Origin: an uncultured Verrucomicrobia subdivision 3 bacterium
Lineage (GTDB): Bacteria > Verrucomicrobiota > Verrucomicrobiia > Limisphaerales > UBA11358
Length of the DNA stretch: 64,000 nt
NCBI GenBank assembly: GCA_903895255.1
Contig: CAITTG010000071.1
Coordinates: 1 to 64,000 of the forward strand
Direction of reading: 5' to 3'
Positions within the stretch are counted from its first letter, which is position 1, and every line of letters starts with the position of its first letter. The notes beneath the pieces were generated by a model that saw nothing but the letters and a program-made list of their open reading frames with translations, was not told the origin of the DNA and ran no database searches. Made by a program: the position numbers and the translations under genes. Shown here in pieces: positions 33,289 through 43,170 of this stretch.

Positions 33289-34011
33289 ATGACAAACACG
33301 AAGGTAGCTCAGCATCCGGGCGTGGTTGGTCAGTCATTCAAATTAACTTGTATTTATTCGCCAAAGGTAAGGTCCGCACTTCGGCCTAACCTTGTATTGG
33401 CCGCTGCGCTGTTGGTTGGCGCGGGTCTGGAGTCCGGATGTCATACCCCGGCGGAAACTGCGGCATTGACCGGCGGAATCCTGGCGGGGGCCACGCTGGC
33501 CGGGGCGGCGGCGCCCACGCACGAGATTGAGCAGGTATATTACCTCGGGGTTTTTGACCCCAATGAGCAGGTGCCTACCTCCATTTACCGGCTGCGGGTG
33601 CACGGGCAATCCAGTGTCTGGAACGCCACGCGCTTTGCCTCCGGCTGGGTGCCGGCCAAATATATTGATTCCCTCAGCAGCCAGGTCTCCTTGGACCCCA
33701 ATGGCACGAGCGCGGCCAAAATTGATCCGGCCAGTGCGGATCAGGAGGCCACGATGCAGGCGGGGCGGAAATTGTGTGTCTTTGGGCCGGAAGGTTTTCG
33801 GCCCATCTCCGCCGATTACCGTCTGGTCATTGTGATGTCAGCCGATCCCAGCCAGTATTTCTCCACAATTGACCAGATGCTGGGCATTTCCGCCACGCCT
33901 GGCGGGCAGGGCGGCGGAGCGGGCGGCTCTTTACAGAGTAGTTTGCTGGCAGCCTACCAAAAAATTCTGACCGCCCGGGAGCAACTGGGGAGTGTCACCG
34001 CCCAACCCTGA
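33289..34011 (+). CDS. Putative lipoprotein or secreted protein, unknown family
   Basis: 240 residues from ATG at 33289, preceded by GAGGTAAC as ribosome site. After about 40 basic and polar residues there is a hydrophobic stretch (NLVLAAALLVGAGLESGC) ending in a Cys, which could be an unusual lipobox placed after a long N-region. A Gly/Ala segment and a mixed alpha/beta body follow. It is 24 bp upstream of a 1261-residue lipoprotein gene, so the two are probably cotranscribed and may work together at the cell surface. Confidence 0.65.
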   Translation: MTNTKVAQHPGVVGQSFKLTCIYSPKVRSALRPNLVLAAALLVGAGLESGCHTPAETAALTGGILAGATLAGAAAPTHEIEQVYYLGVFDPNEQVPTSIYRLRVHGQSSVWNATRFASGWVPAKYIDSLSSQVSLDPNGTSAAKIDPASADQEATMQAGRKLCVFGPEGFRPISADYRLVIVMSADPSQYFSTIDQMLGISATPGGQGGGAGGSLQSSLLAAYQKILTAREQLGSVTAQP

Positions 34012-34035
34012 CCGCCCCATTTACTCGAATTAATC

Positions 34036-37000
34036 ATGAACCAAGCCAGACGTTCACTCCTGTTTTTTGGGTTGATCTGCGTATGCCTCATTGTGGCCGG
34101 CTGCGCCGTCCTCACGGTGGATGTGGATGTCTACAAGGGGCCGCTGGCCAACACCGAGCAAATTCAGGGCGAACAAGCCATTAGCCTGGCCATGGGGGCC
34201 AAACCGCTCTTGTTAAATTTGCGGGATCAATCCGAGATTTCCCTTCAATTAGAGACTTGGAACATTTTCGCCAACCCGGACAAATTGCTGAATGATTCCC
34301 TGGCTAAATTACGAAGCCAGGACTGGTATAAAGCTGGATACATAGCGCCGTATCAGCCAGACCACCCTGGCTCAACCACCAACCATTGCGTATTTAGCAA
34401 TCCCTATGCCTATGAACTGAACGAAATCCTTTCAATGTACGATGATCAGGACCCGAGTGGGCTTTCCGGGCCAACGAGTGAAGTCGAGGCGCTATTGGAA
34501 GATTACACCCATCAATATGAAATTTATTCCAAGTACGGCAAATCCGAGTGGCCGGCCTTGAAGCAATATATTCAAACCCAGCAGCTTCCATCCGGAGATT
34601 TGACTGCCAAGCTGCTCGTTAACTATGAACAATTTTTCAACCGTTCCAATTACACCGCAGAACCGGGGTCGTTCAGTTCGTGGCCTTTTGTGGATGCCGC
34701 CGCGGGAATCAGTGCCGAACAAGCCAAAACGTTAAAGTTATTGGTTCCCAATGACGCATGCCTGGACGTCACCTCCAACTTGTACATGCGTTTGATTGAT
34801 CCTTCTATTACAAATATATTTTCCGGCGGGAGAACAAATAACATCTCGCCGGCCGCTTTAATTACGGTTGGGGGAACAAACTACATTTCGCCCCTCGCGC
34901 TCATTACCAATGTGAGCAAAAATTTTCAATTTGACTACCTCCTTCAACGGAAGAGTTTTGTCGACGGCATATTGTTGTTCACCAATCCGGCGGACCCGCG
35001 CCTGGCTGAATTTACCAACCTGGTGGAAACGATTGCCGGATCCCATTTTAAAGGCCGCGAAGATTTGCATCAAATTCTTAGAATCGTTCTGCAAATGGCC
35101 ATCCATCAACAAGTGAGCGGTGTCGCTGGCGAGCCTTCCAGCTTGCTCACCCGTAAAACCTTGGTGGACTTGGCCGCGCCCATCATCAGCGCCAACCGAC
35201 TGGCCAGACAAATGGACGCTGATCCCGATCCCACTCTCAAGGTGCGGTTTTCGGATGAATTGTCCCTGGTTTCGACCAATCTACAATTTTCCGGCGTACT
35301 TCACAGCACTTATCAGACTCAGACCGAATGGAATGCCATCAACCAGGCGGTTCATCAATTGCTGCTTGATGAATACACCTCCATTTTCCCCAAGTTGTTG
35401 GAATACGACCGTCTGCTGGCGGCGGATAAGAATGAAACCGACCAGTTTGGCCTGGTATACGCACCTTACTACGATTGGTCAACTCTGCTGCCGATAAATG
35501 TCGAAAGCCTGGTCCTTTCTTTCAAAGCGGCGGCTGGCGGCAGTTTGTCTCGGGGACGGCAAAGGGATGGCCTCGAAACCCTCATTGAAAAGTATCTGGA
35601 CCAGCGATCCACCATGCGGGATCCGCTAGCGTGGCAAACCAATGAGCCATTTCTTGATTTGTTGAGCGCCTTGACTGAATTTGGCGAGAAAATTACCACA
35701 CTGGCCAACAATGATCAGTTTCAGAAATCCGTGATTCCGTTCACCAAAATTGACGGCGAGAATTATGTCATGACCTTGCAATCGGTGGGCAATTCGATCC
35801 TGGTGCAAATTGATGAGTTAAAAGCCTGGACGGCGCATCAACAAAATTTGCGCGACAAATCGCAATTATTCGGCGAGGCGCTCGCCCAGAGTGGAAATTT
35901 TACGAACGCCGGCATGGAATATTGGTGGGCTTCCAACAAATTGGCGGTGGTCCCACTGGATGCCAAGGACGCCACGGAACAGTTGCAGAATATTTTGCGA
36001 ATTGAGTACCTCAAAGAACTGCAGAATGAGGCTGATGCGGCCAAGGCCAAGTCGGCGGAATCCGGTGGTCCCGGGAATCCACCATCGCCGTCTTTTAACC
36101 TGCTGACCCATGTCACCTTCGCTGGCGATGGGACGTTGATAACGGCCAGCCGTCCTTTGATTGACTTTAATGCGGCCGGTCCATTGACTACCAACACCGT
36201 GCAGGTGGCGCTAACGTGTGCGGGCACCAACGCGCAGCCGGTCCCGGTTACCGCCGGCCTGCCCAAATTAATTTTGAACCTGGAATTTGCCACCGCGGGT
36301 ATTTTAACCAATGTGGACGTGGCATTGGCGCAACCAAACGTTTCTTATTTCAGCCGGGACAGCTTTCAACCGGGAGTCTCATTCGACATCACCTTTGCGA
36401 TTAACACGAACCAGGCCATCGCGGGTTGGACGATTGGGAATGTCGTTCCGGCCGGTACGCCAAAAATGGCTGATGCGCCCGTCGTGGCCCTGCCTCCGGC
36501 CGGGGTTCCAGCGCCCACTAATTCCGCCCCGTCATCTGTCAGTCCGCCCATGGCCACCACGCCCGCCTTGAATACCAATGTGGCACCCAATGCGGCAGCT
36601 TCAACCACACCACCTCCCGTTTCCAACCCTGCCGGACCCACGCCGGCTGATGCTGCTAATCCAAAATCAGGTCAGGCACCCAGCGCCACCTTCGTGGTGG
36701 AAGTGAAGTCCAACTTGGCCGCAGTCAAATCCACCGCCCCGGTTACCAACAGCGCCGCCAGTAAATATTTGGCCGCCCTGCAGGCCGCCACCGACCTGCG
36801 GGCGGGCATGATTTATCTTCGTCCCGCCTCATCCTATTTGCGCAGCAGTTTCACCGTGTCTTCGGCCTCAAGCGACCAGGGTTTGATTTGGAACAACATG
36901 CTGGAGCAACAAGGCTGGCGTTCCATACCCTTGCTGCCCGGCTGGATAGACAACAGCAAAGCCAAGATCAATGCTGATCAAGACAAGCAATCGTGGCAGA

Positions 37001-37821
37001 ACATCAACCGGATTCGCGTGGCCGGGGGCGGTGAAGCGAATTATGTTCTGGTGAAGGATGATATTGGGAATTGGTATGTCAAATCCTTCGCCGATAATCC
37101 CACCAACATGTTCAGCTCCATTGCCGGACTGGCGCAATACGCCGCCGGAGGCTCCTTGCCGGTGCTTGCCAAAGGCGCGCTGACCAATGCCGCCTCCTTG
37201 ATTTCCGCCGCCGCCAGTTCCAGCGGCAGCAATATGACCAATGGCGTTTTGGCCGCCGAGTTGTTTTTCGTAACCACCAATTACCTGGCCCACTCTGCTG
37301 ATTATTATTCCAATGCGTTTAACGAGGCGGCCGCTCTGGATGCCAGGGTTGAAAGTTTGGTTGAATGGGCCGGGCTTACCAATTCCCTGGCGACTAAATC
37401 ACCGATCGACCTTGTTCTATACACAAATGTTTTGCGCGCCCAAAACAAAGCGTTTGGTTTCGTGACCAATACGCTCACCAACGCAGTCGCCTCATTGGCG
37501 TCGGTGAGCCGTAGCGGCGCGACCAATCTTTCCCTGAGCCTCAATTATGCTGCGGCTTATAATCAACAATTGGTCAACGTGCTCAAGTCAATTAAAACAT
37601 ATACGGTCAGTTTGCAGGATTTGGTGTACACGAACCAGGAGTATGGTTCGACCACTGCTGCCACCATTGGCTCCGGAGCGACAACAAATGCCACAAATTT
37701 GGTTAATAAAGCGAGTGATCTCGCCCGAAAGTTGAATGATTTTGCTACCCAGCAAACCAAAGCCATGGATGATTATGAGCTGAATTTAAACATGATCAGC
37801 CATCTTTCGACCGGCAATTAG
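34036..37821 (+). CDS. Large lipoprotein, 1261 residues, unknown function
   Basis: It has a clear lipoprotein signal: LLFFGLICVCLIVAGC. The body is rich in Asn, Thr and Ser, with a Pro/Ala-rich linker near residues 810-890 (VALPPAGVPAPTNSAP) separating two large parts. The C-terminal part is helix-rich and ends in a coiled-coil-like region. No enzyme motif is visible. Size, anchoring and linker suggest a surface-exposed structural or binding protein, transcribed together with the preceding gene. Confidence 0.75.
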   Translation: MNQARRSLLFFGLICVCLIVAGCAVLTVDVDVYKGPLANTEQIQGEQAISLAMGAKPLLLNLRDQSEISLQLETWNIFANPDKLLNDSLAKLRSQDWYKAGYIAPYQPDHPGSTTNHCVFSNPYAYELNEILSMYDDQDPSGLSGPTSEVEALLEDYTHQYEIYSKYGKSEWPALKQYIQTQQLPSGDLTAKLLVNYEQFFNRSNYTAEPGSFSSWPFVDAAAGISAEQAKTLKLLVPNDACLDVTSNLYMRLIDPSITNIFSGGRTNNISPAALITVGGTNYISPLALITNVSKNFQFDYLLQRKSFVDGILLFTNPADPRLAEFTNLVETIAGSHFKGREDLHQILRIVLQMAIHQQVSGVAGEPSSLLTRKTLVDLAAPIISANRLARQMDADPDPTLKVRFSDELSLVSTNLQFSGVLHSTYQTQTEWNAINQAVHQLLLDEYTSIFPKLLEYDRLLAADKNETDQFGLVYAPYYDWSTLLPINVESLVLSFKAAAGGSLSRGRQRDGLETLIEKYLDQRSTMRDPLAWQTNEPFLDLLSALTEFGEKITTLANNDQFQKSVIPFTKIDGENYVMTLQSVGNSILVQIDELKAWTAHQQNLRDKSQLFGEALAQSGNFTNAGMEYWWASNKLAVVPLDAKDATEQLQNILRIEYLKELQNEADAAKAKSAESGGPGNPPSPSFNLLTHVTFAGDGTLITASRPLIDFNAAGPLTTNTVQVALTCAGTNAQPVPVTAGLPKLILNLEFATAGILTNVDVALAQPNVSYFSRDSFQPGVSFDITFAINTNQAIAGWTIGNVVPAGTPKMADAPVVALPPAGVPAPTNSAPSSVSPPMATTPALNTNVAPNAAASTTPPPVSNPAGPTPADAANPKSGQAPSATFVVEVKSNLAAVKSTAPVTNSAASKYLAALQAATDLRAGMIYLRPASSYLRSSFTVSSASSDQGLIWNNMLEQQGWRSIPLLPGWIDNSKAKINADQDKQSWQNINRIRVAGGGEANYVLVKDDIGNWYVKSFADNPTNMFSSIAGLAQYAAGGSLPVLAKGALTNAASLISAAASSSGSNMTNGVLAAELFFVTTNYLAHSADYYSNAFNEAAALDARVESLVEWAGLTNSLATKSPIDLVLYTNVLRAQNKAFGFVTNTLTNAVASLASVSRSGATNLSLSLNYAAAYNQQLVNVLKSIKTYTVSLQDLVYTNQEYGSTTAATIGSGATTNATNLVNKASDLARKLNDFATQQTKAMDDYELNLNMISHLSTGN

Positions 37822-38392
37822 CCGGTCCGTGGAAACAGGTTTAAGGTATTTCGCCATTTAAATCCCGTCAGGCCCTTTCCGCCATCACTCCTTGGCGTCC
37901 CGGGCTCCGGGTGTTAATCCCATGGCCTTGGAAGTTAGTGCTGGGATGTTTACCCATCCGTGGTTGGAACATTGATGGGAATGCACTAAACCCGCTTTTT
38001 CCGGATTTCAAAATATTTAACCATCTCATTATAAGAAGTTTACGCGGATTTAAAAATATTTTCACTTTTTTGGACCCTGGACAGCGGATGTCCAGGGTCC
38101 CCCGCTAAACTCGTGAGTGATGAATGTCGTCAAGACAACGCAGTCAGTCCGCCCGGCCCAAAATCGGACGCCGTCCTCGCCTGCCCCCTGTGCCCGCGCC
38201 CTCCGCCCGGCCCGGGAGACATCTTCAAGTTTCGCGAACTTTTTATCCGCCCGTCGGCCCGGGGCTGTTCTGCCAAATGCGTTGCAAGTCGCTTTAAGCA
38301 ATATATTTAACAAATTAACCAATTATCAAATTAACCCTTTAACCATCCCCGCCCCCCTCAACTGTCACCCTCAGTCTGCACCCGTCAGAAGC
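37822..38392. other. Intergenic region between convergent genes
   Basis: About 570 bp between the lipoprotein gene (plus) and the pectate lyase gene (minus). Besides the hairpin at 38072-38100 I see no gene. The open plus-strand frame that begins at 38117 and crosses the pectate lyase is a shadow. Confidence 0.55.
38072..38100. terminator. Perfect 12-bp hairpin between convergent genes
   Basis: GGACCCTGGACA (38072-38083) pairs with TGTCCAGGGTCC (38089-38100) around a 5-nt loop. A T-run lies on its left side. Its place between convergent genes suggests transcription termination, but the run sits on the wrong side for a standard plus-strand terminator. The GACA/TGTC core recurs in hairpins at 46083 and 63775. 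Confidence 0.5.
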
Positions 38393-39532
38393 TCAAGGCG
38401 TCTCCGCCACGGCGTGAAGTTCAGGAATCTCCCCAATACCGCCGGCCTCCGCTTCGCTGTGGATGATTTTGCCCCGGGTGCCATAAGACTGCACCGCGTC
38501 GATGAGCCGGGCATCCACGGAATCGCGGTGGCGGGAGCAACCGGCCTGGGCCAGCACATTGGTCAGGGCGGTGGCGGCGGGTTCCACGGTGACGTTGGCC
38601 AGGGGGGCCACGGTGTAATCAGTCGCCAGGGTCGGGGCGGCTTCGCCGGCGCCGAAATCGTCCGGCACCACGGGGCGGCCGTTCAACTGCCCATTCTTGT
38701 CCAAGTCCACCAGATTATCCCGCTGATACACATGGTCGGTCGCCTTATATTCGCCGGTGAAATGTTGGCCGGAATTCGGTCCGGCGATGAAATAATTGCC
38801 GATCGCATCCAGGTAATGATCCGCCGCGGAATGGCCGCCGACCAGGCCGCACACGCCCCAATTGTAGACGACGTTGTTCACGTACTGAATTTTGCCCTTG
38901 GCCTTGGGATTGCGGCTCTGGTTGTTGATCCAGAGGTTGTGGCTGTAAGTGATGTTTTCCACGTCATCGGAGAGGGAGCCGAAGCGCTGCGGGTCCACGC
39001 CCTCGCCGAGGATGCAGTACTGGAAGGTGATGTCGTGGCTGCCCCGGGTGAGGCCCAGGCAATCCCAGCGGCCCCATTCGACGGAGCAATGATCGAAGAT
39101 CATGTTCTGCCCGCCGGACAGATTGATGGCGCACTTGCCTTTGTCGCCATTGATGCCTTCACGGAAGCGCAGGTAGCGGGCGATGACATCGTGTCCGCCG
39201 CTGAAGGAGGTGGAACGTCCGTAGATGGCAATGCCCTGCCCCGGGGCGGTCTGGCCCTCAAGGGTGAGCTGGCTGCTGGCGGAGAGATTGGACTGCAAAC
39301 GGATGATGCCACTGACATCGAAGACCACGCGACGGTTCGGCTGGCTGACAGCCTCGCGCAGCGAACCGGGGCCGGCATCGTTGAGGTTGGTGACATGCAC
39401 CACAGTCCCGGCATTACCGCCCTGGGTCAACCGCCCGAAGCCTTCCGCCCCGGGAAAGGCGAGGGGATCAGCGGCCCGCGCCAAAAACGGCCCGGATATC
39501 AAGGTGGCAAGGATGAGGGCGGTGGATTTCAT
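38393..39532 (-). CDS. Secreted pectate lyase-like protein
   Basis: 379 residues with a signal peptide (ALILATLISGPFLARA). The mature part starts FPGAEGFGRLTQGG, then has the parallel beta-helix pattern of PL1-type pectate lyases (RRVVFDVSGIIRL, FDHCSVEWGRWDC, YSHNLWINNQSRNPKAKG). These enzymes cleave polygalacturonan by beta-elimination. The C-terminal third (PVVPDDFGAG, SRHRDSVDARLIDAVQSYGTRG) is the tail usual for this group in Verrucomicrobia and Bacteroidota. Together with the GH27 gene at 44.5 kb it points to plant-polysaccharide use. Confidence 0.88.
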   Translation of the reverse strand: MKSTALILATLISGPFLARAADPLAFPGAEGFGRLTQGGNAGTVVHVTNLNDAGPGSLREAVSQPNRRVVFDVSGIIRLQSNLSASSQLTLEGQTAPGQGIAIYGRSTSFSGGHDVIARYLRFREGINGDKGKCAINLSGGQNMIFDHCSVEWGRWDCLGLTRGSHDITFQYCILGEGVDPQRFGSLSDDVENITYSHNLWINNQSRNPKAKGKIQYVNNVVYNWGVCGLVGGHSAADHYLDAIGNYFIAGPNSGQHFTGEYKATDHVYQRDNLVDLDKNGQLNGRPVVPDDFGAGEAAPTLATDYTVAPLANVTVEPAATALTNVLAQAGCSRHRDSVDARLIDAVQSYGTRGKIIHSEAEAGGIGEIPELHAVAETP

Positions 39533-39754
39533 GAAGTGTTGGACGAGAATTACTGCAAGCCGGTAACGGGCGAAAGCAGAAACACCTCATATCTTTGTCT
39601 GAGAGTCAGGGCGGCGCCGACTCCCGCGGGGAAGCGACAGGCTCTCACACGCAAATCCCGGCACGACCTGGCGGGCAGGTCAGAAAAAGAACCGGGGGCG
39701 GAGGCAAAATGGTCCGGTGGTACTGCGCGGCCAATCAGCGTCCGCCCCGGCGGT

Positions 39755-40450
39755 TCAAAGGGCGGCCGCGGGGGCCAAAACGTTCGCAGTCGGGCGGACC
39801 GGTTCGAGAATGAGCTCGTGCATGCGGGGCTCCCAGCCTTCGGTGAGGTAGCGGAAGGCCCAGCTTTTTTCCTCGCGCAACCGCAGGTAGGCGGAACGGA
39901 TGTCCAGCAGCATGGTCAGGCGCCGGTTGGGGCAGTTGAGTTCCCCGGTGTCGTGCGTGGCAATGAGCTGGAAGCCCATCACGCGGGTGTGAAATTCGTA
40001 GGGGCTGTGCTTCTCGCCTTCAAAAACATCCGTGATGTAGTGGCTGAACTGGCGTTCCACGGTTTCGCGGGCGGCGGCGCGCATGAGGGCCACGGCCACA
40101 AGGACGCTGCGGCGGTGTTCGGGGAGCACGGCGAAGCGGCCGATTTCCGCGATGCGGCTGCGGCGGAGCAGCGCCTCGATATCCAGTCCTTCATTGACAA
40201 ATTTCAGGCCGTAGGTGTGGTAGAGATCCAGCGGCGGCTCATAGAGCACCCGCAGCACCCCGGCGGGCCGGCCATCGCTGATTACCACGAACCAGGAAAT
40301 GCTCGGGTCCGTGATCTCTTCGCGGGCCACGAGTTTTTCATCGTCCTGCACCCAGTTCTTTTCGTCCCGGTAAATGGCGCGCATGACTTCGAGGGCCAGT
40401 TGACGGCCGGATTCGTTTTCAATTCGCAAGGTTTGAATAAGCGGGGGCAT
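39755..40450 (-). CDS. GNAT-fold acyltransferase-like protein
   Basis: 231 residues from ATG at 40450 (MPPLIQTLRIENES). A GNAT-type core is visible: SISWFVVISDGRPAGVLRVLY (strands), then AEIGRFAVLPEHRRSVLVAVALMRAA, where V-L-P-E-H-R-R-S sits at the acetyl-CoA pyrophosphate loop. It resembles autoinducer-synthase/ornithine-lipid-type acyltransferases in outline. The start lies inside the acyltransferase gene upstream (32-bp overlap). Two adjacent, overlapping acyltransferase genes suggest a lipid-modification pair. Confidence 0.78.
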   Translation of the reverse strand: MPPLIQTLRIENESGRQLALEVMRAIYRDEKNWVQDDEKLVAREEITDPSISWFVVISDGRPAGVLRVLYEPPLDLYHTYGLKFVNEGLDIEALLRRSRIAEIGRFAVLPEHRRSVLVAVALMRAAARETVERQFSHYITDVFEGEKHSPYEFHTRVMGFQLIATHDTGELNCPNRRLTMLLDIRSAYLRLREEKSWAFRYLTEGWEPRMHELILEPVRPTANVLAPAAAL

Positions 40451-41150
40451 ATTTGGTTTTGGGGTTGTGGGGATGCCAGGTTTTACCGGACAAATCAGCG
40501 ATGGCCTGCATGGTTTGCTGGTGCCACTGGCGCACGGCCACGACGGGGGCGGTGCGCCCGACAAATTCACGATCTGGTTGCAGCGGCCGGCCGATGCGCA
40601 CGATCATCGCCTCCAGACCCCAACTGCGCCCGGCAGTTTCCGCACGTTGCAAGCCCATCGGAATGACGGGCGCGCCGGTTTCGAGGGACAGCCGGGCCAC
40701 CCCGCTCTGGCCGCGCAGCAGCTGATTTTCCTGGTGGTTTACCGTGCCTTCCGGAAAAATTCCCAACGACTGACCGGCCAGCAGCCGGCGGCGGGCGGCC
40801 TGAAACGGGGATTCAGCCGATTTAAACAGCGGTTTAAAAACGTTCAAGCAGCGCGGCCGGGCCGGTTTGCGGGTGATGATGATGGGATCATTCATCCGGA
40901 TCAGCGAGCCCATGAGCGGCCAGAGCAGGAAATTCCAGTCGGCGAGAAAATGCACCTGACGTCCCTGGCGGTGCAGGGCGAGGAGCGCGGGCAACAACAG
41001 CGCTTCCTGGCGGCTGCCGTGATTGGGCGCGAGAATGAACGGGTCGCGGGCGGGCAGGATGTGTTCCCAACCCGTGGCATCCTGCAACCAGAAACGACCG
41101 AGGGTGGCAAGGGCCCGGCAGGACAGGCGGGTGACCGGCCGGCCGGACAT
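40419..41150 (-). CDS. PlsC-like phospholipid acyltransferase
   Basis: About 243 residues from ATG at 41150; an upstream start at 41306 would add 52 less convincing residues. LAPNHGSRQEALLLPAL is the NHxxxxD-type block, though the acidic position is Glu rather than Asp. LGIFPEGTVN is the substrate-phosphate block (FPEGT), and APVIPMGL is the fourth conserved block. PlsC enzymes acylate lysophosphatidate in the membrane. Its gene overlaps the GNAT gene and diverges from yebC. Confidence 0.85.
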   Translation of the reverse strand: MSGRPVTRLSCRALATLGRFWLQDATGWEHILPARDPFILAPNHGSRQEALLLPALLALHRQGRQVHFLADWNFLLWPLMGSLIRMNDPIIITRKPARPRCLNVFKPLFKSAESPFQAARRRLLAGQSLGIFPEGTVNHQENQLLRGQSGVARLSLETGAPVIPMGLQRAETAGRSWGLEAMIVRIGRPLQPDREFVGRTAPVVAVRQWHQQTMQAIADLSGKTWHPHNPKTKYAPAYSNLAN

Positions 41151-41460
41151 CTCTGGCAGCGCGCGCCGCCAGATGTCGGTTAGTTTCGCCGTGGGAGCGC
41201 CAGGGTTCCCCACCCCCACCTGCCTGGCGTCTTGATGTGTGCGATGCGCTTCCACGGGATTCAGACTTTTACCGACGCTTAAGCTTGGCCCAGCAGCTGC
41301 CGGCATTCAACGTCAGGGCCGTGACGATTCGGTTACAAACAGTTGACGAGGCCGGTTGTCATTACCGTTCCGTCCGGGTCTTGGATTGACGGATGCGCGG
41401 GAACCTTGCAAACTGACGTTTAGCTAAAACAATAACAACGTATTCGGGAGACTAATTCGC

Positions 41461-42183
41461 TTGGGTGCACAATGGAAACAAGCCGGGCGCGAAATCAACG
41501 CGCAGAAGAAGGGCCAGATGGTCGTCAAGCTGGTCCGCGAAATCATGGTCGCCGCCAAACTGGGCGGGCCGGACCCGGACCTGAACCCGCGTCTGGCCGC
41601 CGCGATTGAAAAGGCCAAGAAATCCTCCGTCTACAAGGACACCATCGAGCGCGCCATCAAAAAGGGCGCGGGTATTGGCGAGGAAAAGATCGAGTTTGAA
41701 ACCGTGGTGTACGAGGGCTTCGCCCCGCACAAAGTGCCCGTGGTGGTGGAATGCCTGACTGATAATCGCAACCGCACCGCCCCCGAGATCCGCAATTTGT
41801 TCAAAGCCGGCTCCTTGGGGCAGCCCGGCAGCGTGAGCTTCTTCTTCAACCATCTCGGGGTCGTCGAGGCCACGCACACCGATGCCAGGCGCGATGCCGA
41901 GGCCGATGCCATCGAGGCGGGTGCCCAGGAAATCGAGGAACTGGAAGCCGAGGAAATTCCCGAGGGCCAGAAAGGCGCGCGTTTTCTCACCGAAATCAAG
42001 GACCTGGATCATGTGTCCAAGGCGTTGAAAGCCGCCGGCTGGAACGTCATCGCGGCCGAAAAGCGTTACGTGGCCAAATCATTCACCGATCTCTCCGAAG
42101 CCGCCCGCAAAGACGTCATGGCCTTTCTCCACGAGTTGGACGACCATGACGACGTGCACCGGGTGTATGCGGCGTTGAAGTAA
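41461..42183 (+). CDS. YebC/PmpR-family regulator or translation factor
   Basis: 240 residues, starting from TTG (MGAQWKQAGREINAQKKGQM), with CGGGAG a few bases upstream as ribosome site. It carries the family blocks KLVREIMVAAKLGGPDPDLNPRL, IKKGAGIGEE, VYEGFAPHKVPVVVECLTDNRNRT and FFFNHLGVVE. YebC proteins were named as DNA-binding regulators and more recently linked to relieving ribosome stalling. Length is normal. A DUF4337 gene follows 19 bp downstream. Confidence 0.92.
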   Translation: MGAQWKQAGREINAQKKGQMVVKLVREIMVAAKLGGPDPDLNPRLAAAIEKAKKSSVYKDTIERAIKKGAGIGEEKIEFETVVYEGFAPHKVPVVVECLTDNRNRTAPEIRNLFKAGSLGQPGSVSFFFNHLGVVEATHTDARRDAEADAIEAGAQEIEELEAEEIPEGQKGARFLTEIKDLDHVSKALKAAGWNVIAAEKRYVAKSFTDLSEAARKDVMAFLHELDDHDDVHRVYAALK

Positions 42184-42202
42184 CCGGCTTTCTCCACCCG
42201 CG

Positions 42203-43117
42203 ATGAAGACGCAAATCCCCGACAGCATCAAGGCCGAGCTGCCCCAGAACACTTGGGGCAAGGTGCTGGGCACCACCCCCATCATCATGACGGTCATCGC
42301 CACCCTGCTGGCGGGCATTGCCTCCAGTGAAATGACCCATGCGCAGTACGACCGCTCGCTCGCCGCGCAATTGCAATCCAAGGCCGGCGACCAGTGGGAT
42401 TATTTTCAGGCCAAAAAATTGCGCGGGTCACTCCAGCAAAACACCCTGGAATTATTGGAGGCCTCCCTGGCCGTGCCCGAGCTGGATGCCCGGACCTTTC
42501 AAACCGTCCTGGCCAAGTTGCACCTGCCCGCCCCGGATGAAACCCTGGCGGCGCTGGTAAAAGCGCAACTGCCCGCCGTGCCCCCCGGCCCTGGCATCGC
42601 CGCCAACGTGCAGGCCGCAGTCGACGCCCTGGCCACCCTCAAGCCCGAGGCGGACGTCGCGGCGCTGTTGCATCAGGTGACGGATGCCGATTTGGAAGCC
42701 GCCATGACCGAGGCCAAAGGGCAGGCGCTGGCCTTTGACAACGCGGTGAAACCGGTCAATGCCAACTTTGACCATCTGGCAAAGATTTTGGACCAGCCCG
42801 GGGCGGACCGGGCGGTGGTGCAGAGTTTTACCGCCGCGCACTTGCGCTTTGGCGCGGCCGTTTATGACGCCCAGGCCCGGTTAAACCAGGTGGTGGGCTA
42901 TATCTTTGAATTGCAGGTGCGCAAATCCAATGCCTCCGCCGAACGCCATCACCAGCGCAGCGGCCGGTTTTTCTACGGCATGCTCGCCGCGCAAATGGGG
43001 GTGGTGATTTCCACGTTCGCGATCGCGGCCCGGCAGAAAAATTTGCTCTGGTCGCTGGCGGCCGCGGCGGGTTTGCTGGCGGTATCGTTCTCCGCCTGGG
43101 TGTTTTTGCGGATGTAG
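42203..43117 (+). CDS. DUF4337-family membrane protein
   Basis: 304 residues. One membrane segment after the N-terminus (TTPIIMTVIATLLAGIA) precedes the family block SKAGDQWDYFQAKKLRGSLQQN, and two more segments end the protein (FFYGMLAAQMGVVISTFAIA, WSLAAAAGLLAVSFSAWVFL). The middle is a helical extracytoplasmic or cytoplasmic loop of about 200 residues. The family has no established function. It follows the yebC-type gene closely. Confidence 0.8.
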   Translation: MKTQIPDSIKAELPQNTWGKVLGTTPIIMTVIATLLAGIASSEMTHAQYDRSLAAQLQSKAGDQWDYFQAKKLRGSLQQNTLELLEASLAVPELDARTFQTVLAKLHLPAPDETLAALVKAQLPAVPPGPGIAANVQAAVDALATLKPEADVAALLHQVTDADLEAAMTEAKGQALAFDNAVKPVNANFDHLAKILDQPGADRAVVQSFTAAHLRFGAAVYDAQARLNQVVGYIFELQVRKSNASAERHHQRSGRFFYGMLAAQMGVVISTFAIAARQKNLLWSLAAAAGLLAVSFSAWVFLRM

Positions 43118-43170
43118 TTCAGGCCGCGCTCCGGGATTTGGGCGATGAGCCCCTTATAAAGCGCAATGAC

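Noticed and set aside
38117..40666. 849-codon plus-strand open frame
   Set aside because: It runs antisense through the pectate lyase and GNAT genes, which show signal peptide and family motifs; GC-rich third positions keep the opposite frame open.
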